In this document: positions 47,782-57,890 of the stretch, piece by piece | How positions within the stretch are numbered: the first letter of the stretch is position 1 | Layout: every line of letters starts with the position of its first letter | Source: CAVWDI01 sp963753725 | GTDB taxonomy: Bacteria > Chloroflexota > Anaerolineae > Anaerolineales > UBA4823 | DNA: 64,000 nucleotides | Assembly (NCBI GenBank): GCA_963753725.1 | Contig: CAVWDI010000001.1 | Location: 682,001-746,000 of the forward strand | Direction of reading: 5' to 3' | Position numbers and translations under genes: made by a program | Notes under the pieces: model-generated | Told to the model about the DNA's origin: nothing | The model's input: only the letters and a program-made list of their open reading frames with translations | Database searches by the model: none

Positions 47782-48837
47782 TCACTCTGCTAGGCGATAA
47801 TAAGGATTATGCACAAATTCCACACTTATAAAATCTGGTTTTCGTTCTTCCAGCTTCAATTTGTTGAAGATTGCTTTGTAAACACGCAGTTTCATTTCGA
47901 TATCATTTACATTTCCGAAATAAACATCCCATCCTCGGCGATCCTCCCAGGAGAAACCATGCAGTTCATCGTAGCGTAATATCGCTCCCTCTGGGGCGTA
48001 TTCATCCAGGATCAAAATTGCCGAAACCATCTCAGGCGATAACTTTTGATCTACTTCGGCTGCTTCCTCATTGTCGCTAGATTCTTTTGATGCGTACTGT
48101 TGGATACCCAACTCCTCAGATGCCAATGAAACTTTACTTCCATAATTTATTTTAGTTGGGCTTTCTTGCGCTTCTACAATTGGATACTGAACTAAGTCAT
48201 AAAAATCATCCCGTGCAGGAAATACAGCGCCGTTTTGGTCTATGAGCAAATTCGTCTCATCGACTTTCCAAACGAGCACAGGTGCCCGTTCAGTTACTGT
48301 TATTGCTACTGTATTTGGCAATGAAACGGAAACAGAAACGCTTGAAAATTCAGTAAAGGAGTTCGCTAATTCCTGCTCTATATTTGCGGGATCGATGGTG
48401 AAGATCGGCTCTCCAGAAATTCCTAAATAAGTATTCAAATCCCGGCTGGCTACTCTCGCCAGGCCGTTAACTTCAACTAAATCCACTCGATAAGTATCTG
48501 TTTCCCATACCTGGTAAATCGCATAAGCGCACAGACAAACCAATAACATGGACAACACTCGCCAACCAATGCGTATCCTCGGAATTGAAGGCAAGCGTAC
48601 TTCCGCTCCCGGAACATTCAGCGGGACATCTATTCGGCGTCGGGTCCTGTTGAAAGCTTTGCTGCTTCCTACCGCCGCTCCACCATCCAGACCGCGAACC
48701 ATTACAGGAGGGAGTGAAGAAACCGGACTCATACTAACCCGGCCTGCTTTTGCCGCTTTATTGTGATTGGTTGATTTATTCCTTCTCCGGCGTAATCTAT
48801 CTTTACGTCGAGAAGAACGGGCGCTGCGGATTCCCAT
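47782..48837 (-). CDS. ftsQ: Cell division protein FtsQ/DivIB
   Basis: A 351-residue protein with a basic, low-complexity cytoplasmic arm (about 85 residues, RKDRLRRRRNKS), one membrane span (VLSMLLVCLCAYAIYQVW) and a POTRA domain (YRVDLVEVNGLARVASRDLN) followed by the beta domain of FtsQ. It links the FtsZ ring to periplasm-side divisome proteins. I prefer the ATG at 48837, which shares one base with the TGA stop of ddl and has GGAGAG upstream; TTG at 48840 is also in frame. ftsA follows 22 bp downstream. Confidence 0.9.
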   Translation of the reverse strand: MGIRSARSSRRKDRLRRRRNKSTNHNKAAKAGRVSMSPVSSLPPVMVRGLDGGAAVGSSKAFNRTRRRIDVPLNVPGAEVRLPSIPRIRIGWRVLSMLLVCLCAYAIYQVWETDTYRVDLVEVNGLARVASRDLNTYLGISGEPIFTIDPANIEQELANSFTEFSSVSVSVSLPNTVAITVTERAPVLVWKVDETNLLIDQNGAVFPARDDFYDLVQYPIVEAQESPTKINYGSKVSLASEELGIQQYASKESSDNEEAAEVDQKLSPEMVSAILILDEYAPEGAILRYDELHGFSWEDRRGWDVYFGNVNDIEMKLRVYKAIFNKLKLEERKPDFISVEFVHNPYYRLAE

Positions 48838-49980
48838 CAATCATCTCTCCGGTAACGTCTTTCAGTTCGAAAACGGTCTTCTTTTCTCTCTAACGCCAGC
48901 AAAATCAGACGATCAAGAAGCTCTGGATATGAAAACCCGCTGGCTTCCCACAATTTTGGATACATACTGATTTTTGTGAAACCAGGGATGGTATTGATTT
49001 CATTTAGGAAGAGACCGGATTGTTTATTATGTTCAGAGGTATTTTTTCCCAAAAGAAAATCCACCCTGGCCATGCCTGCACAGTCGATTGCTTTATAGGC
49101 TTGAACAGCTATCTCACGTACTTTCGAGGATAGATCCTCTGAAATTGGCGCAGGGATTATCAACTCCGAATCATCATCGATATATTTGGCCTCATAAGAA
49201 TAAAATTCCCTGCTTGGAATGATCTCTCCCGGTACCGAAGCGATAGGGTCCTCATTTCCCAACACACTCACTTCAATTTCTCTAGCCTCGAAACCTCTTT
49301 CAATGAGTATTCGACGATCAAAGCTGGCGGCCTCAATTAAACCTTCGAAAAGATCTGATCTTGACCAGCATTTAGTAATACCAACTGAAGAACCCATATT
49401 CGCAGGTTTAACGAATATTGGATATTCTGAGATTTTCTCAGCTGATTTAATTACTTTTGATGAGTCTTTTTCTATTTGTTTTCTAGAAACCACCAATGAA
49501 TTTAGAACAGGGATATTATTCGCCAACATCACATCTTTAAAAACACCTTTATCCATTGCTAATGACGAACCCAGAACCCCTGCGCCAACATAAGCTACTT
49601 CAGTTAATTCCAATAATCCTTGAAGAGTCCCATCTTCTCCAAATGTCCCGTGTAGCACTGGAAAGACAACATCCATATTTGAAAAACTCAGTAATACTTC
49701 CCCATTTTCCGTGTTGTCAATCAGGTACAAATCTCGACGAGTTGGGTCTGGTAAAAGGGTTGCTGTCTTAAGGCTGCGATAATCACCATTTTCCATCATA
49801 TCCAGTAATCCTTCACCAACCATCCAGACACCATCATGTGAAATTCCAATCTGAATGACAGTATATTTATCAGAATCAAGCGCAGAAAGTACGGAGCGCG
49901 CAGACATCAGGGAGACCTCGTGTTCCCCAGATCGTCCACCAAATATCACCACAATCCGTTTCTTGTCTTGATTTCGGCAT
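48837..49980 (-). CDS. ddl: D-alanine--D-alanine ligase, start region probably frameshifted
   Basis: An ATP-grasp ligase that makes D-Ala-D-Ala for the wall precursor. IVVIFGGRSGEHEVSLMSAR, EIEVSVLGNEDPIASVPGEI and NTIPGFTKISMYPKLWEASG are diagnostic. The unbroken frame can start only at GTG 49952, with no ribosome site and lacking the usual first residues. An ATG at 49980 is one frame over; removing one A from AAA near 49972-49975 gives MPNQDKKRIVVIFGGRSGEH, the normal N-terminus. I therefore extend the gene to 49980. ftsQ overlaps its stop. Confidence 0.93.
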
Positions 49981-50028
49981 AATCATTTATTTAGTATTTT
50001 TGATCTTTTGATTTTTCCGAAACTTAAA

Positions 50029-52408
50029 CTATTTTCTAACAATCTCAAGTTCCAAATCTCCAATTAACTCAATTTCTAATTCAAGTTCAATATCAAAATG
50101 ATCGAATACTTCTTTCCGTGCTAATCGAATTAAAGATAAAACGTCATCTGCCGTTGCATTACCTCGATTGATAAAGAAATTAGCGTGCTGTGAGCTGATT
50201 TCTGCATCACCAACATGAGCACCTTTCAATCCAGCGGCGTCAATCAAACGACCAGCGAATTCTCCAGGAGGATCTTAAACATCGACCCCCAGCTAGCGCC
50301 AGGAGGTTGGGTACGCCGGCGATATGTTGTGAACTGTTCTACCTTTTCTTGAACCAGATCGGGATCGCTTTGCCTTAACCCAAACATTGCCGCTAGAACG
50401 ATAAAGTCTCCTGGTTTCTGTTTGAGCAGGCTGCTGCGATAGGAATATTCAAACTGGTGAACAGACCACTTATCACGCAGCACTTTATGCTGGTTTTTGT
50501 CCTCAATCAGGTGCAAGATTTCGGCCATTAGCAGCGCATCTGCGATCTCAGCACCGTGTGCTCCAGCGTTGCCAACCACTGCACCGCCAACAGTCCCAGG
50601 GATGCCAGCAGCCCATTCAATTCCAAGCAAACCGCGCCGCGCTGCCTGGCGCGCGATAACTCCCAGGTTAGCGCCTGATTCAGCCCACACAGTCAGCGTA
50701 TCAGAACTTAGACCAAATTCAACCTTCTTAGCTCTATTCACGAGGACAATACCTTGAAATCCTCGATCGCTCACTAATATATTGGAACCGCCGCCGAGGA
50801 TTATAAAAGGCACTTCGCTCTCCCAGATGAGAGTAGCAGCATGCGCAAGTTCATCCATTGAATTAACTTCAAGTAATGCATCCGCTGGCCCGCCTATCCG
50901 TGCAGCAGTTAGCTTTGCCAGGTTTACTTTTTCTTGTAAACGACCTCCATATACTTCTTTAAGCCGGGTCAAATCCCACGCCTCTTCCTGTTCTCGAATG
51001 GGATTGTTTATTTGATCTAGGATTAAATCTGCATCCCCAGCAGACAGGATGACCACCACATCCCCCTCTTTTGTATGTTCCTCCAAAAAGGGCGCTACAT
51101 CGCGCACATTAGGTACATGCTGGACATTTTGGTTTTGGAAATCCTCATTATCTGAAATAGACCGGACGATATCCTGTGCGCTAAAACCATCTGCGGGCGG
51201 TTCTTCCCGAGCAGCATAAATGTCAGTAACAACTACATAGTCAGCGTCTTTAAAAGCTTCACTGAACTCGTTTAAGAATGCCTGCGAACGTGAGTAAGTA
51301 TGCGGCTGCCAAACTGCCAAAATCCGACGCTTCGGAAATCGAGTGCGAGCAGCAGAAAGAGTGACTCTAATTTCAGTTGGATGATGGGCGTAATCATTAA
51401 TATAAACGACTCCATCGCGTTCAGCGTGGATTTCAAATCTGCGTTCAGTACCTTTGAATTCACTTAAAGCTTTTACCGCTTCATCCAAAGGAACCTTGAG
51501 AAGTTCAGCGGCACTCAATGCAGAAACCGCATTTAATACATTGTGGATTCCTGGAATTTGCAGAGCGACATCCACTTCTTTCAATTCGTTATTGCTGAAT
51601 TGAAAAGAATAGCAGCCAAGTTTATTTAGCTTTATATTATGAACGCCAAAATCTATTTCTTGCTGATTTACATACAATTGAATGGAATCCATCTCCTCAG
51701 CAATACCAAATATCAGCTTGTGTTTAGGTCCCGTACCTTCTTTCGACAGACGCACCGCACCAGAATCATTCCCGCATACCAGCATAGAGCCTGAAATCTC
51801 TATCTGACCCGCAAATTGAACGAAGGCTTGATAAAAATCTTCGGATGTAGGGAAACAATCCGGATGATCATATTCAACACTGGTAATAATTGCAATATTT
51901 GGCCGCAGCCCTAAAAACATATAATCATATTCATCGGCTTCTATTACAAACACATCATCAAGACCTTCGTGGGCATTATCTCCCAGATTTTTCGAAACAC
52001 TTCCAATGATGTAAGAGGGATCAATACCGCAGCAATGGAGTATCCAGGCAATCATAGCTGTGGTTGTTGTCTTTCCATGGGTTCCTGAGACAGCTATGCA
52101 GCGTTTATCTCCAATCAATTCATTTAAGAATTCTGCTCTTTTTAGTACGGGGATACCTCTCTCTTTTGCAGCCTGAACTTCAACGTTTTCATCAGGAATT
52201 GCAGAAGACCGGATGATTAAAATCGGCATGGTTGATCTGACTTCGCGGAGTGACCGCTGTATACCGTCGCACCTGCCAATGATAAGGTTTGGGCATTCTG
52301 GGTTATTTGTCTATCCGAACCGCTGACTTTATAACCGCGTTCCATCAAGACCTTTGCTATTGCAGAGAGCCCAGTACCGCTGATGCCGATAAAGTGAACT
52401 TTTTTCAT
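50029..52408 (-). CDS. murC/murB: MurC-MurB fusion: UDP-N-acetylmuramate-L-alanine ligase and UDP-N-acetylenolpyruvylglucosamine reductase
   Basis: MurC begins MKKVHFIGISGTGLSAIAKV at 52408. A net two-base shift within 52219-52240 leads (as SINHADLIIRSSAIP when repaired) into an uninterrupted 661-codon frame: AVSGTHGKTTTTAMIAWI (ATP), then the MurC C-domain, then without a stop or Met the MurB part from DLTRLKEVYGGRLQEKVNLA, including ARIGGPADALLEV, GGGSNILVSDRGFQGIVL and GIPGTVGGAVVGNAGAHG (FAD). A missing A at 50272-50276 moves the frame again (SMFKNPPGEFAGRLIDAAG) to the end at 50029. About 790 residues in total. The fusion joint is inside the long unbroken frame, so it is not an artefact of the shifts. 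The two enzymes act in successive steps of UDP-MurNAc-peptide synthesis. Confidence 0.92.
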
Positions 52409-52456
52409 AAATTCAAATCACTACCAAATATCATGGACTCCAATATTTTTTATAAC

Positions 52457-52993
52457 TCAAATCAGGACCACCAAAACAAAAACAAAAGCAACTACTACCG
52501 CTACATAAATCCAATAACCGCTGAGAATTGCGGGAGCAAAAGAATTTAATAATCGCTCGGCAGTTTCAATTGAAGAAGGAACAGCTGCGGGAGAACTGAT
52601 CGCCGGCGAGAATGGATAGCCCGCTTCGTCCATGAAGTACCATAATGTTCCAAAGATCAGGTATCCATTTATTGCACCAAATAATAAGCCTAAAATAAAA
52701 TCTTGTACACGATCGCGTCTCTCATTGAACCTGGAAAATTGGGATAATTTTGGCGATTGGTATCCAAAGAACACCATAACTAACAGGATGCCTGAACGCA
52801 TCCAAAACTGTGACATCGAACCGTCCTGGAACAGGTCATTTGTATACGGTAATAGTTCTTCAATCACAGCAATAAATCCCAAGGCAAGAATAACGCTGAA
52901 ACTTACCAAAACCTCTTTGCCCCATCCCCGCATAGATCCGATGATGGCAAATAAGATCACAAAAATATAGAACGCAAACACCAAACTTATCAT
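52457..52993 (-). CDS. CvpA-like membrane protein between murG and murC
   Basis: A 178-residue protein with about four or five hydrophobic spans, starting ISLVFAFYIFVILFAIIGSM, then RGWGKEVLVSFSVILALGFI. The RGW after the first span and FILGLLFGAINGYLIFGTLW resemble the CvpA family, whose cellular role is poorly defined (envelope-related). It lies 3 bp after murG and 48 bp before murC, so it is part of the cluster transcript. CvpA-like is a weak call; a lineage-specific divisome or precursor-handling protein is possible. Confidence 0.5.
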   Translation of the reverse strand: MISLVFAFYIFVILFAIIGSMRGWGKEVLVSFSVILALGFIAVIEELLPYTNDLFQDGSMSQFWMRSGILLVMVFFGYQSPKLSQFSRFNERRDRVQDFILGLLFGAINGYLIFGTLWYFMDEAGYPFSPAISSPAAVPSSIETAERLLNSFAPAILSGYWIYVAVVVAFVFVLVVLI

Positions 52994-52996
52994 TGC

Positions 52997-54170
52997 TTAA
53001 TTCCTTCCCCGGCTTGATGCTGCCAGTTCTATCAAGTGTGAGGCAATGCTTTCAGCTGCATTTGGATTGTAAAGCGCTCGCATCGCTTGACTCATACTAT
53101 TCCGGAGTTCATTGTTTGTCATCAGTTCGCGCAACTGCGGCAGGAACTGATCCTGGAGAGCCTCATCATGCACGAGGACTGCAGCGCCTCGGCTTGAGAG
53201 GTAACGAGCATTCACCGCCTGGTACTGCCATGCGTGAGGATATGGGACCAAAATAGCTGGCAATCCAAAAAGTGGATATTCTCCTAATGCAGATGCACCG
53301 GCTCTGGAAACTACAATATCCGCTGCAGTTAATGCTGCTCCCATATCGTCATGCAAATACATATAAGGATGGTAACGATCAGCCTGATGCGATATTCCTT
53401 TCAAATTCTTGCTAACGGATTTAACCTCCTGCCAATCCAACTGACCGCTAATATGCACAATTTGAATATCCTCCAATAATTCCGGCAATATTCTAAAAAT
53501 TTCACGGTTGATTGATCGTGCACCCTTGGATCCACCTAGTACGAGTAAAGTCATTAGATCGGGGTTCAAACTAAGCGTTTCAACAGCCTCGGCTTTCGTC
53601 CAGGATTTTAAATTAGACCTGGTTGGATATCCTGTCACATTTAGTTTATTTTGATTATTAAAATAATTTCGCGATTCATCAGCAGTAATATCAATACGAT
53701 CAGCCAACTTCGACAGGGCTTTCAATGCCATCCCAGGTTCGATATCAGGAACGAAAAGTAATGATGGATATCTTATTCCCGCTATCGCCATCGGCACAGC
53801 TACATATCCTCCAGTAAAAAAGAGTACATCCGGATTAAATTTTTTCAAAATCTGTCTCGATTGAAAAAAACCATTCACAAGTTGGGACAGGTTACCAGGT
53901 AAAGAACTCAAACCAACACCATGGATACCTGCTGCAGAAATTCCTTCAAACGGCACCTCCGTACGATTTCAGCAGTTCGGCATCCATACCCTCTTTACTG
54001 CCTACCCACAGAAAAGAATCTTTGGAAGCATTTTGATTTATCTGCAATGTATCCATATTTTTCCGAACACTCCAGGAATCCCTGGTTTCATGCATTTTTA
54101 CGGCTTGCAGTACGGCGAGAGCTGGATAAACGCCGCCTCCTGTACCGCCTGCGCAAATCAACAACCGCAT
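52997..54170 (-). CDS. murG: UDP-GlcNAc transferase MurG, frameshifted
   Basis: MurG makes lipid II from lipid I at the inner face of the membrane. The first frame starts MRLLICAGGTGGGVYPALAV and stops at about 53946. The second continues from within GGAGG (53956-53960); removing one G gives SYGVPFEGISAAGIHGVGLS and runs to 52997 with FTGGYVAVPMAIAG, VLGGSKGARSINREI and SRAGASALGEYPLFGLPAIL. The repaired protein is about 390 residues, slightly long because of a roughly 25-residue insertion after residue 26. Its start overlaps the end of the ftsW frame by 83 bp. Confidence 0.93.
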
Positions 54171-55410
54171 TGATTATCTTTCCTTGCTCTACTTTATTTA
54201 TCTCCGATAAGCGCGAAATATTTAGGATAATGCCAACAGCCGCTAAGGAAACGATCAGGTTAGAACCACCCGCGCTTACAAAAGGTAGCGCATTTCCCGC
54301 AAAGGGCAGCAGGTTCACCATAACAGCCATATTTATGAATGCTTCTAGTGACACCCATAATGTCAAACCTCCTGCAAGCAGCATCCCAAGCTGGTCTGGA
54401 GCTCCGTGCGCCACAACAAAACCACGCCACATGAAAACTGCGAATAAAATCACCAATATCGCCGATCCAATTACACCTGTTTCTTCCCCTACCACTGCAA
54501 AAATACTATCCGTTGGGGGCACTGGTAATCCTGTAAGCTTAGTCTCAGCCTCGCCAATTCCAACACCAAACCACCCACCTTTGATGATCGCCTCCAATGA
54601 CCTGCGGACATGATATGAACCTTCGGTAGGATCCATCAAACCGGCCATAAAATATTCAATTCTTGCTGATCCAGTTGGCGAAAGCTGAATGATCCCCCAA
54701 CCTATCACCATTGAAATTGCCAGTAATATCCCGATTTGTTTTAGATCACCACCTGCCAGGAAGAACATTAAGCCGCCTAGTATAATAATTGTCGCTACTG
54801 CACTGAAGTCGGGTTGAATGATAATCAATCCACCGAATAATCCTAAAATAATTGCTAAAGGAATTAGACCGAAACCAATTTCACCTAATTTCTCCTGCTT
54901 TGCTGATAACCAGACGGCAAGGTATATGATAATGACCAGTTTAGCCATCTCAGACGGTTGGATCGATCCTTCAAACAGCGTTCGAACGGCGCCATTTCTA
55001 ACCTCATTTACAATAAGGACGGAAAGTAAAGCTACAACAGTAAAACCCATCGCAAATACCGCAAATTTATTCCATTTGTGATAATCAAATAATGTAAGAA
55101 TAAACGAACAAACTACTCCAATACCCAACCAGATCAATTGGCGGTAAAAAATTGTTGTTGCATTGTCATAATAAATATTGGAGTAATCATAACTAGCGGA
55201 ATAAACCATAACCAGTCCAATGATCAGAAAGGTAATTACAGTAAGTAACAATGGAACATCAAATCTCAACTGGACCTTATTCCTATGCTTCTCTTTACTT
55301 TGAGAATCGCCCAGAGAATCAAATGCGCCACCTTCACCGGTCAGATTTTCTGCGTTATTTGGGGATTGAGATGAACTTACGGAAGTTCTTCTACCCATTT
55401 TGCGAAACAT
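54088..55410 (-). CDS. ftsW: SEDS peptidoglycan polymerase FtsW
   Basis: A 440-residue protein with about ten spans after a soluble N-terminal arm of about 50 residues. SEDS motifs IQPSEMAKLVIIIYLAVWL, IQPDFSAVATIIILGGLMFF and NALPFVSAGGSNLIVSLAAV are present. FtsW polymerises septal glycan with FtsI. The frame ends 83 bp inside murG with a very Arg-rich tail (RRRYRRRRLSSSRR) that is simply murG read in another frame; an unseen indel may have hidden a stop (TAA at about 54177) just before murG. Start ATG 55410 overlaps murD by 34 bp and follows GAGGAA. Confidence 0.9.
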   Translation of the reverse strand: MFRKMGRRTSVSSSQSPNNAENLTGEGGAFDSLGDSQSKEKHRNKVQLRFDVPLLLTVITFLIIGLVMVYSASYDYSNIYYDNATTIFYRQLIWLGIGVVCSFILTLFDYHKWNKFAVFAMGFTVVALLSVLIVNEVRNGAVRTLFEGSIQPSEMAKLVIIIYLAVWLSAKQEKLGEIGFGLIPLAIILGLFGGLIIIQPDFSAVATIIILGGLMFFLAGGDLKQIGILLAISMVIGWGIIQLSPTGSARIEYFMAGLMDPTEGSYHVRRSLEAIIKGGWFGVGIGEAETKLTGLPVPPTDSIFAVVGEETGVIGSAILVILFAVFMWRGFVVAHGAPDQLGMLLAGGLTLWVSLEAFINMAVMVNLLPFAGNALPFVSAGGSNLIVSLAAVGIILNISRLSEINKVEQGKIINAVVDLRRRYRRRRLSSSRRTASRKNA

Positions 55411-56837
55411 TTTCCTCGCTCCTCATAGTTCGTAAATTCATCAAAGCTTGTCCCGCCCGGTGAAAGCAAGACTACATCACCTGGTTGAACAATATCAGCA
55501 GCAATTTTCACTGCATCGTACAAACTTTCGCACCTGAATACTTTCAATACATCATTCTCCGCTAAATCCAACGCTGTCATTATTTTGTTTGCCAATTCAC
55601 CAAATAAGATCAAGCTCTTAACTTTTTGGCGAATCAACTTTATATGTTCCTCCCATGGCAGATCTTTATCCCTGCCGCCTGCAAGAAGCACCAACGGTTC
55701 ATCAAATGAATTAATGGCTGCTATTGCACGGCGAGGAGTAGTAGCAATGGAATCATTAAACCAATCTGCTCCGTTCCACGTTCTGACATGTTCCAACCGG
55801 TGATGTCCACCCACAAAATCAATGACCCCGGCTTCTATGATCTCAGCAGATACACCCGCAGCATATGTAATTGCCGCGGCAGCCAGAACATTTCTCAAGT
55901 TATGTTCTCCTCTTAAAGGAATATCATCGATTTTGAGCAGTCTCTCCTCTGGAAGTATCTTCCCCTTCGCCACAAAATCGCCTGATGATATCGAACGCTT
56001 TCCATCAAAATATCTAATGTAAAGGTTTGAATCTTTTATAAATGTACCTTCCATACTCTCTTCTAATTCAGAGATACCAAAAGTAATTACCTTTGCTGGG
56101 GTTAATCCAGATAACGACAACGTATTCACATCATCTCGACCTAAAATGGCAATATCAGACGATGATTGAAATGTCAATATTCTGGTTTTAGCGGCTATAT
56201 ATTCAGCCATCGATCCATGACGATCTAAATGATCGGGGGAAAAGTTAAGCACAGCTGCGATATGAGGCGATTTGTTCATGAGCTCTAATTGAAAACTTGA
56301 TAATTCCATTACAGCAATATCATCAGAGCGCATGTTTTCAACATTATTTATCAACGGGTTTCCGATATTTCCGCCAACCCATGCCTGTTTGTCATAAAAA
56401 ACGCTCCCCGGCGTGTTAGTGGCCTCTTTCAATATCTTCCCAACTAACAAAGTTGTGGTTGTTTTTCCTGCAGAACCAGTAATACCGATCACCGGACATG
56501 GGGAAACCTCAATAAAGATTTGTGAATCATTCAAGACCGGAATGTTGCGAGCCAATGCCTCGCTGACTACCGGTAATGTTATTGGAATACCTCCAGATAC
56601 ACACAAAACATCACAACCATCTAACAGGCTTAGTGGGTGCCCATTAAAAACCCATTCGATCGGATGACCAACTTCTGATAAATCCTCCAGCGCGGTTTGA
56701 ACGCTGGCTAATTTTTGCCCAGATTTCTGATCATTTAGTATCACAAATGCACCCTGGTGAACCATATATCGTGCCAAAGCGGTGCCCTGACGAGCGGCGC
56801 CGAGGATAACGATCTTCTTCCCATTCCAATCACGCAT
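55377..56837 (-). CDS. murD: UDP-N-acetylmuramoylalanine-D-glutamate ligase
   Basis: A 486-residue Mur ligase that adds D-Glu to UDP-MurNAc-L-Ala. Visible motifs are the N-terminal KKIVILGAARQGTALARYMV, the ATP loop GITGSAGKTTTTLLV, NFSPDHLDRHGSMAEYIAAK (MurD type) and LLAGGRDKDLPWEEH near the C-terminus. The gene is intact and follows mraY by 60 bp. Confidence 0.96.
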   Translation of the reverse strand: MRDWNGKKIVILGAARQGTALARYMVHQGAFVILNDQKSGQKLASVQTALEDLSEVGHPIEWVFNGHPLSLLDGCDVLCVSGGIPITLPVVSEALARNIPVLNDSQIFIEVSPCPVIGITGSAGKTTTTLLVGKILKEATNTPGSVFYDKQAWVGGNIGNPLINNVENMRSDDIAVMELSSFQLELMNKSPHIAAVLNFSPDHLDRHGSMAEYIAAKTRILTFQSSSDIAILGRDDVNTLSLSGLTPAKVITFGISELEESMEGTFIKDSNLYIRYFDGKRSISSGDFVAKGKILPEERLLKIDDIPLRGEHNLRNVLAAAAITYAAGVSAEIIEAGVIDFVGGHHRLEHVRTWNGADWFNDSIATTPRRAIAAINSFDEPLVLLAGGRDKDLPWEEHIKLIRQKVKSLILFGELANKIMTALDLAENDVLKVFRCESLYDAVKIAADIVQPGDVVLLSPGGTSFDEFTNYEERGKCFAKWVEELP

Positions 56838-56897
56838 CTGCTGTTCTCATTTTTCAGACACCACTCACACCTCGTAATCTCAATCAATCCATCCATA

Positions 56898-57890
56898 TCA
56901 CACAAGCGCCAGCGCGACACCGATCATCGCAAACAGCAGTCCAACTAACCAGAACCGCTGAACGACCTGGGTCTCGCTCCAACCCGATAATTCAAAATGG
57001 TGGTGAAGCGGAGACATCTTAAATAATCTACGGCCGCCGGTAAGTCTAAAATAAATCACCTGCAGAATTACGCTCAGCATAATACTTGTTGGAATAATAG
57101 CAATTATTGGTAACACGAACCAATGACCAGTCATCAAGGCGATGACAGCCAACGTCGCGCCCAATGCAAGCGATCCTGTATCACCCATAAATAACATAGC
57201 AGGATGGACATTGAACCAGAGGAAACCAAAAATTGCGCCCACGACGATGAAACAGAATTGTGAAAGAAATACTTGTTCTTGTAATAGAGCAATTCCTCCA
57301 TAAGCTGCAAATGCTGTCGCGGAGATCAAACCTGCCAGACCATCCAAGCCATCGGTTAAATTAACTGCATTTGAATATGCGACAATAATAAAAGTCGCCA
57401 GCGGGACATACAGGATCCCTAAATCGATAAAACCTTTCATTCCAGGAATATAGAATATAGAGATCCCCAAAACATAAATGATGCCTATGGAAGCGACTAA
57501 TGCCAATATCACTTGAACAAGAAATTTTGTGCGTGCTCGGATTCCAATCGCATTCGGTCGTCCCCTCAATCCTTCCCAATCATCAATAGCACCCAAAGCT
57601 GCAAAAGCGACCATCACAGCCATAGGCAACATAATCGATCTGCCTGTTACCGTAATTCCTATCAATGAAGCCGCATTTAATAGACCTGTGACAAATAGAA
57701 CTGGGATAATAATCAGCACTCCCCCCATTGTTGGCGTTCCCAACTTACTGAAATGCCGGTCTGGACCTTCAACGCGGATTGCTTTTCCAACTTTAAAATG
57801 CCGTAGAACACGTAATAGCGGAGGACCCCAAATTACAGTCATCATAAAACTGATGCCTGCTAAAGCCAGCGTCATTGAAGTTTGAGTCAT
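56898..57890 (-). CDS. mraY: Phospho-N-acetylmuramoyl-pentapeptide transferase MraY
   Basis: A 330-residue protein with about ten spans that forms lipid I on undecaprenyl phosphate. Diagnostic motifs are GKAIRVEGPDRHFSKLGTPT, ALGAIDDWEGLRGRPN (Asp pair), NAVNLTDGLDGLAG and the C-terminal LTGGRRLFKMSPLHHHFELS. Its ATG overlaps the TGA of murF (ATGA), so they are coupled. Confidence 0.97.
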   Translation of the reverse strand: MTQTSMTLALAGISFMMTVIWGPPLLRVLRHFKVGKAIRVEGPDRHFSKLGTPTMGGVLIIIPVLFVTGLLNAASLIGITVTGRSIMLPMAVMVAFAALGAIDDWEGLRGRPNAIGIRARTKFLVQVILALVASIGIIYVLGISIFYIPGMKGFIDLGILYVPLATFIIVAYSNAVNLTDGLDGLAGLISATAFAAYGGIALLQEQVFLSQFCFIVVGAIFGFLWFNVHPAMLFMGDTGSLALGATLAVIALMTGHWFVLPIIAIIPTSIMLSVILQVIYFRLTGGRRLFKMSPLHHHFELSGWSETQVVQRFWLVGLLFAMIGVALALV

